Positions 1 to 7,824 of a stretch of DNA of 64,000 nt are shown piece after piece (the stretch's first letter is position 1; every line of letters begins with the position of its first letter). Source of the DNA: HXMU1420-13 sp963691715 (lineage in GTDB: Bacteria; Bacteroidota; Rhodothermia; Balneolales; Balneolaceae); NCBI GenBank assembly GCA_963691715.1, contig OY829281.1, forward strand, positions 2,418,001 to 2,482,000, in the 5' to 3' direction. A program made the translations under genes and the position numbers. Under the pieces are notes generated by a model, which saw only the letters and a list, made by a program, of their open reading frames with translations, had not been told where the DNA came from and did not search any database.

Positions 1-854
1 TTATACTCTTTTACAAAAGCATTTAATCGTCGCTGTTGAGCTTTCATATCATATGCAGATGGTTTGGCACAAGCAGCTTTTAAATCGCGGTGCATGCGTT
101 CATGTCTTCCGTTTTGTTCGGGGTGAGCTGGGTCAGAGAAAACAGGCGTTATACCGAGTTCAATGAACCAATAGGAGAGCTGTGTAAATCTTTGAATAGC
201 TCTTACAGAACCAAATGGGCTTCCGTTGTCTGTATGTATTTGTTTGGGAATCCCATATTTCCTAAAAACCTTTGTAAAGGCTGCTTTAGCTTCTTTTAGG
301 GTTTCCTTGTAATGCCCCTTTGCAGAAAATAAAAACCTACTTTTGGAGTCTGCTATAGTCAGCGGATGACAATAGATGGTATTACCCATTAAAAACTTTC
401 CCTTATAATCTGCACTCCATACTTCATTACATTCTTCTGGATCGAAAATAGGAAATACAGGCTTGATCCTACGCATCCTTTTTTTCGTAGAGACAAAACC
501 ATTTTTCTTTAGAATATTATGAACTGTAACCACCGAAGGGAGGTCTTCATTTGGTAATTCGTTAAACAATAAAACTCTTATTTTTTTTGCTCCCCAACGC
601 GGATACTTTTTCTTTAAATTAAGAATAGTATCAGTGATTTTTTTACTAGTTTGATTAGGATGGTTCCTGGGAGCTCTTGAGCTCTCTCGAAGACCATCAA
701 ATCCCATTTTTTCGAATCGAGAAATTAGTTTGTACGCGGTTGGTCTTGAAATTCCAAAGTGTTCACAAAGATCTGTAATGGTATATGTTCCTGATCTCCA
801 TTCACAGATAAATTCAATTTTTTGTTCCATAGGTGTCGTTTGTTTCCAAGGCAT
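1..854 (-). CDS. IS481-family transposase, 3' end beyond the window
   Basis: Cut-and-paste transposase with an N-terminal helix-turn-helix and an integrase catalytic core. The start MPWKQTTPMEQKIEFI is typical of this family. An HTH follows (DLCEHFGISRPTAYKLI), then the core with acidic residues visible as WSADYKGKF (about residue 149), HTDNGSPF (about 209) and NGRHERMHRDLK (about 252). I translated it by hand from the ATG at 854 to base 1 without a stop, so the visible 284 codons are intact. Only the last part of the protein is missing. A second ATG lies two codons upstream at 860, but MPWK is the usual family start. The element end lies just upstream at about 893-935. It is probably an active or recently active IS. 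Confidence 0.88.
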   Translation of the reverse strand, partial: MPWKQTTPMEQKIEFICEWRSGTYTITDLCEHFGISRPTAYKLISRFEKMGFDGLRESSRAPRNHPNQTSKKITDTILNLKKKYPRWGAKKIRVLLFNELPNEDLPSVVTVHNILKKNGFVSTKKRMRRIKPVFPIFDPEECNEVWSADYKGKFLMGNTIYCHPLTIADSKSRFLFSAKGHYKETLKEAKAAFTKVFRKYGIPKQIHTDNGSPFGSVRAIQRFTQLSYWFIELGITPVFSDPAHPEQNGRHERMHRDLKAACAKPSAYDMKAQQRRLNAFVKEY

Positions 855-892
855 ATACATTCATTTTTTGTGAATATATACGACTAAAAAAG

Positions 893-933
893 TGTAAACG
901 ATGTCCCTTTAACTTTGTAAACGATGTGCCTTT
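893..933 (-). repeat. Terminal region of the IS481 element, two direct copies of an 18-bp motif
   Basis: Two near-identical copies of tgtaaacgatgtNcctttw lie at 893-910 and 916-933, just upstream of the transposase. Repeated sub-terminal motifs next to the transposase start fit binding sites in the IS end. The exact terminal base cannot be fixed without the other end, which lies outside the window. The sequence beyond about 940 belongs to a different repeat family. Confidence 0.6.
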
Positions 934-939
934 ACCATA

Positions 940-1026
940 CCAATTCTTCTCCAACGTTTAGTATATGACAAGTAGGAACGGGTTGGTTGGTTAGGCCTAT
1001 GCTTTATCGCCATTGTTGGCAGCTGG
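940..1026 (-). repeat. Cassette-border repeat, copy D, 3' of the OLD-like gene
   Basis: Contains aattcttctccaacg at 942-956, shared with copies at 51953-51967 and 55209-55222, and ggttggttag at 984-993, shared with 52083-52092. Read on the minus strand it follows the OLD-like gene stop directly and ends in actaaacgttggagaag. The left arm seen in other copies (gcggagcg) is replaced by the IS481 end, so the IS appears to have inserted next to or into this copy. Resemblance to integron attC sites is an inference. Confidence 0.55.
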
Positions 1027-2637
1027 CTATTTTCTATTAAATATTGTTTCTTCAAAATCTTTAAATACTTCCATGTCTTCTGATATCATTTCAGACAGTT
1101 GAAGCTTGAATTTTTCAGCATTAATACTGGTTGTAATCCCGCAGTAATTCTTGATTCGATTCGTTTCATCTTTTATGTTTTGATTATCAATGTCCGTAAC
1201 GAACTTATCGTATTCTTCTTCGTCAAACGTTAAGTTGTTTGTCAAACAGAATTTCTTCAATACTTCTTTATCGAATAAATAATTCTCAATTTCCCAACGC
1301 CTTAGGATTCGATAATTTTTAGGGTTGGTTTTGAGATATACTTGTCTATCGTTTTCGTCATTAGGTTTTCCAGAAGATACATCTCTGTCTTTTAAAACCC
1401 ATATTTCAATATCTGAAAAAACCTTAGTCAGAATAGTCAAAGCTATTTCACTTCTTTGATCCAACTCCGTATTTCCGCCACTTGAGATAAATAATGTATC
1501 ATGATATTTCTCAGAGAAAATGTTATTGAAGACTTTAGCATCAAAACCTTTTTCTTCACCATTTTTTCCTGGTTTGTCTTTACCTTCGCAGTAGATTATT
1601 CGTTTAGGACTTACTAATCCTGTCAAGTCATCCAAAGCTGTTTCAAAAATGGTTTTCCAATTCGAACGACTTTTCTTAATTGGTTGTAAAGTCTGTGGTT
1701 CAGATGCCCAATTTTTATCTCCATCAAATTGAATTATCTGGCATTCATTCTTTAAGTCTTCTTGAAGAGCTCTAAGAAAGCCTATACTATGAGTAGCTAC
1801 CCATATTTGGCAATTGGATCCAATTAGTCTGTTGATTTCAAGTAAAAGCTTTTTTTGAATAGCTGTATTTATGTGAAGTTCAGGTTCATCAATCAAGAAA
1901 ATGGAATCGTCATACTCATCACTTCGAAGATATAGGTCCAATAATATGTCGACCACTTCTTTTTCACCTGAGGAAAGTACATTAAATTCAAAATTGGATG
2001 AATAATCAGATTTTGTAAAATATAGAGTTCCTTCATTTGCTTCTATATCTCCTATACTTACGATTTCCAAATCAAGACAATTACCTATGGAACCGTTAAG
2101 GTCACCGATTATTTTCGCCTTTGCTTCACTTGGCCGACAGTCTGCTTGATTAAGGTATCTATTGTACTTAATGTATAGCCTTCTATAGTTTTCTTCCATT
2201 TTATCGTCAAGGTCGGAAGATGTTGAAGCTCCATAATTATTCAATCTTAATTCTGAAGTAGCCCTTGATTGAGAGACTTTTAGATTGCTATTATAACGAT
2301 ATGGGCTTCTTAAAGAGAATAGTGTTTTGTCTTTTCCTTCTTTAACTTTCAAATTTCTTACAGTTCGATATAAGCCTTGGTCAAATTCAAGTTCTATGTT
2401 TTGCCAGTTATAACTAGGATTTCCACTCATAGAATGATAATTGTGGTCTTTAGCTCCTTTGTTACCAATGTTACCATGCGAATTGTGAATGAATAACATC
2501 CCATCCATGACGCTGCTTTTTCCACAACCGTTTGGACCGACAAGGGCTATAATTCTTTGAGGAGTATCACCAAGGTCAATAGTTAGATCATGGAACCTTC
2601 TGTAACCATTTTTTAATCGAATCTTTTTGACTTTCAT
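1027..2637 (-). CDS. OLD-like AAA ATPase with C-terminal TOPRIM-like region, probable defence nuclease
   Basis: 536-residue SMC/ABC-type ATPase. Walker A GPNGCGKSS is at about residues 34-42, ABC signature LSSGEKE at 221-227, Walker B IFLIDEPELHIN at 246-257, then the H-switch WVATHS near 280. The C-terminal part has IIYCEGK near 345 and WVLKDRD near 416, the acidic E and DxD spacing expected of a TOPRIM/OLD or DUF4435 nuclease. Families with this architecture act in phage defence (OLD, Gabija GajA, Septu-like). No UvrD-like or HNH partner gene lies next to it, so it would be a single-gene system or an orphan. It sits alone between non-coding repeats, consistent with lateral acquisition. Specific function not assigned. 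Confidence 0.75.
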   Translation of the reverse strand: MKVKKIRLKNGYRRFHDLTIDLGDTPQRIIALVGPNGCGKSSVMDGMLFIHNSHGNIGNKGAKDHNYHSMSGNPSYNWQNIELEFDQGLYRTVRNLKVKEGKDKTLFSLRSPYRYNSNLKVSQSRATSELRLNNYGASTSSDLDDKMEENYRRLYIKYNRYLNQADCRPSEAKAKIIGDLNGSIGNCLDLEIVSIGDIEANEGTLYFTKSDYSSNFEFNVLSSGEKEVVDILLDLYLRSDEYDDSIFLIDEPELHINTAIQKKLLLEINRLIGSNCQIWVATHSIGFLRALQEDLKNECQIIQFDGDKNWASEPQTLQPIKKSRSNWKTIFETALDDLTGLVSPKRIIYCEGKDKPGKNGEEKGFDAKVFNNIFSEKYHDTLFISSGGNTELDQRSEIALTILTKVFSDIEIWVLKDRDVSSGKPNDENDRQVYLKTNPKNYRILRRWEIENYLFDKEVLKKFCLTNNLTFDEEEYDKFVTDIDNQNIKDETNRIKNYCGITTSINAEKFKLQLSEMISEDMEVFKDFEETIFNRK

Positions 2638-2848
2638 TAATGTTTATTTTGCTTACTGCCAACAAAATGATAAAATGAACTCAGTTCACTTTATCTCTAT
2701 TGTGTCTTTAAGTATTATTCATTTTACCCTACTCATTTATAAGGATAAACTCAATAAAAGTAATTTATTGGTAAGCTTCAACATGCGCATAATCATAGAG
2801 TAAAATTAGTCATCTTTTTCATTGAGGAGTATTTATTTAAGCACCTAG

Positions 2849-2868
2849 ATTCCCACCTACGCGGGAAT
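2849..2868. repeat. dRS3-like palindrome ATTCCC-N8-GGGAAT, copy 1
   Basis: Perfect ATTCCC...GGGAAT with an 8-base spacer (acctacgc). The same layout defines dRS3 repeats in Neisseria; here it recurs at 2965, 23623 and 55394. Confidence 0.75.
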
Positions 2869-2964
2869 GACCATTACTTGCCACGTTCTTTATGAACCAG
2901 TCATCCCGCAGCGAAAGCCGAGATCTGGATAGTTAACCAAGCTTGGATTTTTATACACACCTAC

Positions 2965-2984
2965 ATTCCCACTTTCGTGGGAAT
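2965..2984. repeat. dRS3-like palindrome, copy 2
   Basis: ATTCCC, spacer actttcgt, GGGAAT. It lies about 100 bp from copy 1 in the same intergenic region, 3' of the M14 peptidase gene. Confidence 0.75.
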
Positions 2985-3010
2985 GAAAGTAATGATTGTT
3001 AGTAGGCTTC

Positions 3011-5593
3011 TTAATTCCCTGAGTTTCCCCGAATGTTTGGACCAAAGAAAATCGCATTGGCAAACAACTTATTGGTTCCATACCAAAACGCTCGGAAATT
3101 TGGATTATCGGTCATCGCTATAACTTTGCCTCTTCCGAAACGGCTAACCACAATGGCCGCTGTTCCTTTCATCATCTCCTCGTTGTCATCAGAGATATAT
3201 CCACTCGCAAGTGGATTTTCTGAATAATACAGCGGCGTAGAATAGGGGTTTTCGCCTTTTTCCATAAACATAGTGCTATTTCTAAATACCGTGATTTCAG
3301 GATCATTATATCCATAGCCAAGAGGATGTGTTAGATCTAGAATAGCATTAAAAATGGAGCCACCTATAACTTGCGCACCTTGATCTGCTCCTTGCTTTAC
3401 ATACGGTCTGGTTCCAGAATTTGCCTGTTCTTCCTCTTCGTTCGACACAAAAGAGACCTCTGCGAGATCTTGTTGTGCCGCCCATTGTACTCCTTGTTTC
3501 ATGGCAAGCAAAACACCTCCCGAACGAACCCAATCTTTAATTTTTTCTTCAGTAGATGAAGATAAATCGCTGTAATTGTATCCTGTTACAATCATTACTG
3601 TATATCTATCTAAATCGGCACCAGCGAGATCTTTTTTATCAATAATTGTTAATGGCATATGATAACGCTGATCCATTAGATGCCACATTTCTCCAATCTC
3701 ATAGGCATTGGTTCCCTCGCCACCAATTACTGCTACGCTAGGTTTTTCAATCATAGAGAAATTATTACTTCCTAAATCAATCCCCTTCGTAGACAAACCC
3801 GTTTTTATAGCATACACCTTAATATTATCTTCTTCTGCTATTGTTTGCACCATTTCTTTTATTGCTGCTTGATCTTTTTGAATGCCCAGCGGGAGTAGAA
3901 TACTCCCGTAATCAAACGATTTCTCCCCATCATGTGTAACGGCTGAAAACTGCAATTTTGCTACTTTTGCTTTGCCACCAGCTTCTAATATCCTATAAAG
4001 TGCGCGTGGTGAATAATACTCATCCCATTCAAAGGCATAGGCATAATGAGATTCCTCTCCAAGTACCTCCCCTGTGGATTTCATGGTTCCATCAAACACT
4101 TTACCCAACAAGTCTGATTGAAATTGCCTGTTGCTTAATTCCGCGAATGGTAGGTTAAAGGCATACGGCATCGTCCAAGCAGATACATCATAAAATAAAC
4201 TGTCAGTAAAGGTATTTCTTCGCTCAAACATTGCCGTAATTAATTTAAACTGCGGCTGGTCTGTGGGAATGATATAGGCTTTCCCTGCCTCAAATTTTTC
4301 TCCGTTAGCCGTTATGGATTCGTTCAACTCATACATTTTTATGTTATGTCTGTTGATCATTTCTGCTAGATGATACGTTCTTGCTCCATCGGCAGACTCT
4401 CCAAACACATAGGCTTTTATAGTGGACCGAGACGCCGCGCGATCCGCTTCTTTATAAAACAAGCGATAATGCTCTAACAATTCAACACGCAAATCAATCG
4501 CTGCTTTAATGGTTCCTAAACTTGCTGTAAATTGATTCAATATGGTGAAAGGAAATGTTAGTACCCCGTGAATGGTTTCTTGAGCATGTCCTCTAGAGCT
4601 TGCCTGTTCAAACAGAATACCAATACTTCCTTGAACATCTGGATAAGTTGATCCTTTTCCATAATAATAATCATCGAAACTCTCTTTGGAGTAATATAGA
4701 GATTGAATTTTATCCAGTTCATCGGCATGATATTCTCCAATACTTGCCGTTAATGCTTGGTTTCTTTCTGGAGTTAATGGATGCGTTCTACTAGGAATAC
4801 CTGGTTGAAAAAAGAATGTTGAATTAGATCCCATTTCATGGGCATCAATTAAAATATTTGGTTTCCAATCTTGATATCGCTGAACTCTTGCTTCACTTTC
4901 AGGGTGTTGAACTAACATCCAATCGCGGTTTAAATCAAACCAGTAATGATTGGTTCTACCTCCTGGCCAAATCTCGTCATACTCTCTAGTTTCGGGATCA
5001 GTAACTAAGGTTTTTAAGCTTTTGTGTGTATTCGCCCAGTGAGCAAACCGTGCTAGTCCATCTGGATTAATAGATGGATCGAGTAAAATCACTGAATTGG
5101 CAAGTACGCGATCTATTTCCTTTCCTTGAGCAGCCGCTAAGTGGTAGGCGATCAATAACGAGGCATTTGCCCCACTGGGTTCATTACCATGTACACTATA
5201 ACTAAGCTGTACAACAACGGGCATAGCGTTAACATCAAGATTTCCTGAGTTCTCTGCATCCCCTAATGACAAGTGATTTTGCCTAATTTCTTCGAGGCGC
5301 CCGTGATTTTCTGGTGATGTGAACACCAGTGATAGCAGGGGCCTATTCTCATAGGTGCGACCCGTTTTTACAATAGATACTCTATCCGATGCTTCTGCAA
5401 TAGCGTACATATAGTCAACCAGTAGATCATGGCGTATATGCCATTCACCTACTTCATGTTTTATGACTTCTAATGGCGTTGGAATCTCGGCATTATATTC
5501 TACCCCTTCTGGCAAATAATAATCTAATGATATTTGCGCATGCGCAGAACTATATAAAACGAATACAAAGAAAAGTGTGACTAAATTTTTCAT
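3011..5593 (-). CDS. Secreted M14-family zinc carboxypeptidase-like protein
   Basis: 860 residues with an N-terminal signal peptide (MKNLVTLFFVFVLYSSAHA), so exported to the periplasm or outside. The M14 domain shows the zinc-binding HxxE in SVHGNEPSGAN (about residues 135-143), a further histidine in LIDAHEMGSN (about 250) and a likely catalytic glutamate in FEQASSRG (about 330). The C-terminal half resembles a class I glutamine amidotransferase-like fold, as in large Bacteroidota M14 proteins, and includes a region like VMIVTGYNYS. Probable role: trimming extracellular peptides for nutrition. Monocistronic, with dispersed repeats downstream. Family assignment is firm; substrate unknown. Confidence 0.85.
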   Translation of the reverse strand: MKNLVTLFFVFVLYSSAHAQISLDYYLPEGVEYNAEIPTPLEVIKHEVGEWHIRHDLLVDYMYAIAEASDRVSIVKTGRTYENRPLLSLVFTSPENHGRLEEIRQNHLSLGDAENSGNLDVNAMPVVVQLSYSVHGNEPSGANASLLIAYHLAAAQGKEIDRVLANSVILLDPSINPDGLARFAHWANTHKSLKTLVTDPETREYDEIWPGGRTNHYWFDLNRDWMLVQHPESEARVQRYQDWKPNILIDAHEMGSNSTFFFQPGIPSRTHPLTPERNQALTASIGEYHADELDKIQSLYYSKESFDDYYYGKGSTYPDVQGSIGILFEQASSRGHAQETIHGVLTFPFTILNQFTASLGTIKAAIDLRVELLEHYRLFYKEADRAASRSTIKAYVFGESADGARTYHLAEMINRHNIKMYELNESITANGEKFEAGKAYIIPTDQPQFKLITAMFERRNTFTDSLFYDVSAWTMPYAFNLPFAELSNRQFQSDLLGKVFDGTMKSTGEVLGEESHYAYAFEWDEYYSPRALYRILEAGGKAKVAKLQFSAVTHDGEKSFDYGSILLPLGIQKDQAAIKEMVQTIAEEDNIKVYAIKTGLSTKGIDLGSNNFSMIEKPSVAVIGGEGTNAYEIGEMWHLMDQRYHMPLTIIDKKDLAGADLDRYTVMIVTGYNYSDLSSSTEEKIKDWVRSGGVLLAMKQGVQWAAQQDLAEVSFVSNEEEEQANSGTRPYVKQGADQGAQVIGGSIFNAILDLTHPLGYGYNDPEITVFRNSTMFMEKGENPYSTPLYYSENPLASGYISDDNEEMMKGTAAIVVSRFGRGKVIAMTDNPNFRAFWYGTNKLFANAIFFGPNIRGNSGN

Positions 5594-5878
5594 AAATGAT
5601 CTTAATTATATCCCTTAATTAGAAGTTAGAATAGAACAAGTAGATGTAAAATGCTTAAAAAGCTACTCGCGTAGTTTACAATAGCTTTATTTCAATTAAA
5701 AATCACTAGTAGAAAATTATACTTCCAGTTAGTAACTCTGTTCAAACCCCTACTATTCTATAACAAGCCCCCATAAGCAACATCTTCAGAAAGTTACTTT
5801 TACAGAATTCTTTTCTTTTGATACTTCACCTTTTCTGATTGTTTTATAATTTGTACACTCTTGAAATTATTTTTTTAC

Positions 5879-7144
5879 ATGCCTAACACTATCTCTAAGA
5901 CAACTTCGACCCTTAAATACGCGTTCGGACCTGGTTTAATTTTAGCCGCAGCAGCCATTGGTGTTTCTCATCTCGTTCAGTCTACAAGAGCTGGCGCTGA
6001 GTTTGGGTTTACTCTTGTTTGGGCTGTGGTTCTTGCAAACCTATCAAAATATCCATTTTTAGAATTTGGACCTCGATACACCATTACAATGGGTGAAAGT
6101 ATTATCGAAGGTTATAAAAAATTAGGCCGGTGGGCTCTTTGGACATTCTCTGGGTTCACTATGTTAACCATGTGCGTGGTGCAGGCCGCTGTTACCATTG
6201 TTACGGCAAGCCTTGCTGCTGAATTAACAGGGATAACACTCTCTCCATTACTATGGAGCGCAATTATTTTAACCATTTGCATAGCTATTTTACAAGGAGG
6301 TCAATATTCCGCCCTTGATAAGGCGATTAAATTAATCATCGTTGTTTTATCCATTTCTACACTAATTGCTGTAGTAGTAGCTTTTTTAAATTCAGGATCT
6401 AGTCCCCGCCCGGATGCCCCAACTATATGGACAGTGGGTGGAGTATCTTTTCTCATCGCTTTAATGGGATGGATGCCCATTCTTATTGATGCTTCTGCTT
6501 GGCATTCTTTATGGATTATAGAACGAATTAAACAAACAAATGTAACACCTTCTTTAAAGGACTCACTAACCGATTTTAACATTGGCTTTATTGGTGCGGC
6601 TGTAATGGCGCTCGGATTCTTAAGCCTTGGAGCATTAATCCTATTTGGATCAGGGGAGAACTTTGCGGTTAGTGGTTCTCAATTTGCGAGTACTCTCATT
6701 AGTCTTTACACCGAAACATTAGGCGATTGGGCCTATGTAATTATCGTAATCTGTGCATTTACAGCAATGTTTAGTACAACGCTTACCGTTACAGATGCCT
6801 ATCCAAGAACCATTTCTCATATTTTAAATCTTAACCGTAACAACAACGAGCAACCTTCTTTTTTTAAAAGCTACCGAGGAACGCTTATCATAATCTCTAT
6901 AATTTCTCTATTGGTTCTCTATGTGGCAGGAAGCAGGTTCATTTTTATGGTGGATTTAGCAACCACTATGTCATTTTTGTCTGGTCCTGTGTTCGCCTAT
7001 ATTAACTATAAGCTCATTTTTTCGGATCTTTTTCCAGAAAATAAAAAACCTGCGCAATGGTTGAAATTATTAAGCTGGTTTGGAATGTTATTCATATCCG
7101 GCTTTGCATTGATTTTCTTGTATTGGAAACTCTTTGTGGCTTAG
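5879..7144 (+). CDS. Nramp-related membrane transporter without the canonical metal-site motifs
   Basis: About 421 residues with about eleven hydrophobic segments. The first helix, GPGLILAAAAIGVSHLVQ, aligns with Nramp TM1, but the metal-binding DPGN motif is replaced by GVSH. The TM6 region reads GWMPILIDASAWHSLW instead of the MPH-type motif. This is a subgroup that looks common in Bacteroidota. Fold assignment to Nramp/MntH is good, but the missing ligands make Mn/Fe transport uncertain; Mg or another substrate is possible. The ATG at 5879 is preferred over an in-frame TTG at 5861. It is followed after 23 bp by the hemolysin III gene and may be cotranscribed with it. Confidence 0.8.
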   Translation: MPNTISKTTSTLKYAFGPGLILAAAAIGVSHLVQSTRAGAEFGFTLVWAVVLANLSKYPFLEFGPRYTITMGESIIEGYKKLGRWALWTFSGFTMLTMCVVQAAVTIVTASLAAELTGITLSPLLWSAIILTICIAILQGGQYSALDKAIKLIIVVLSISTLIAVVVAFLNSGSSPRPDAPTIWTVGGVSFLIALMGWMPILIDASAWHSLWIIERIKQTNVTPSLKDSLTDFNIGFIGAAVMALGFLSLGALILFGSGENFAVSGSQFASTLISLYTETLGDWAYVIIVICAFTAMFSTTLTVTDAYPRTISHILNLNRNNNEQPSFFKSYRGTLIIISIISLLVLYVAGSRFIFMVDLATTMSFLSGPVFAYINYKLIFSDLFPENKKPAQWLKLLSWFGMLFISGFALIFLYWKLFVA

Positions 7145-7167
7145 CTTAATAAATTAACCCTGATACA

Positions 7168-7824
7168 TTGAAGAAATACCTTTTTCCTATTAGAGAACCT
7201 TTTAACACGTATACTCATCTTTTTGGAGCTCTTGTTGCGTTAGTTGGAACTGTACTTTTGATGTTCGATTCATCCATTGAGTCTGTTTCTTACCGAATAG
7301 CTTTCATTATTTACGGCATAACCGTCGTTTTAATGTTCGGAAGTTCTGCAATCTATCACTCGGTTCAAGTTTCTTTTCAAAAAGAAGAACTCTTTAGAAT
7401 GATTGACCATATGATGATCTATTTGGTTATTGCAGGTTCCTATACTCCCATTTGTGCCATTGCTCTAGAAGGAGAGTGGAGGCTTGGGATGTTACTAGGC
7501 GTATGGATTTTAGCTGTTGCTGGTATTTTAAAGAAAGTTTTTTGGCTTAATGCTCCCCGTTGGTTTTCTACGGGTTTGTATCTATTAATGGGTTGGTTGT
7601 GTGTTATCATTTTCCCTCAAATATGGGATGTTGTACCTAAAGTGTTTTCATACTGGATTATTATTGGTGGCTTATTTTACACAATAGGAGCGATTATCTA
7701 CGCCCTTCAAAAACCCAACCCTGCTCCATCTTGGTTTGGATACCATGGCATTTGGCATTTATTTGTTATGGGAGGAGCTTTTTCTCATTTTTGGGCAATA
7801 TTTAACTATTTACCAGGGTTGTAA
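7168..7824 (+). CDS. Hemolysin III / PAQR-family membrane protein
   Basis: 218 residues, seven predicted membrane helices. Family signatures are SSAIYHS, the histidine-rich FRMIDHMMIYLVIAGSYTP and a C-terminal GIWHLFVMGGAFSHF, which supply the conserved His/Asp/Ser metal-site residues of the CREST/PAQR superfamily. Family members are called hemolysin III or YqfA; the cellular role in most bacteria is unknown. It starts with TTG (MKKYLFPIREPFNTYTH). Its stop overlaps the next start by one base (TAATG at 7822-7826), which implies translational coupling. Confidence 0.88.
   Translation: MKKYLFPIREPFNTYTHLFGALVALVGTVLLMFDSSIESVSYRIAFIIYGITVVLMFGSSAIYHSVQVSFQKEELFRMIDHMMIYLVIAGSYTPICAIALEGEWRLGMLLGVWILAVAGILKKVFWLNAPRWFSTGLYLLMGWLCVIIFPQIWDVVPKVFSYWIIIGGLFYTIGAIIYALQKPNPAPSWFGYHGIWHLFVMGGAFSHFWAIFNYLPGL

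Larger units (their letters stand above)
2638..3010. other. Intergenic, 373 bp, with dispersed palindromic repeats
   Basis: No supported gene. The left part is AT-rich. The right part (about 2840-2990) holds two 20-bp ATTCCC-N8-GGGAAT palindromes and a stretch around 2902-2935 resembling repeat material also present near 23540-23590. The short open frame here is repeat sequence overlapping the M14 peptidase tail and is not called. Confidence 0.6.

Noticed and set aside
893..933. Two short direct repeats as a possible CRISPR fragment
   Set aside because: Only two 18-bp copies with a 5-bp gap, next to an IS481 transposase start; no spacers and no cas genes. Best explained as an IS end.
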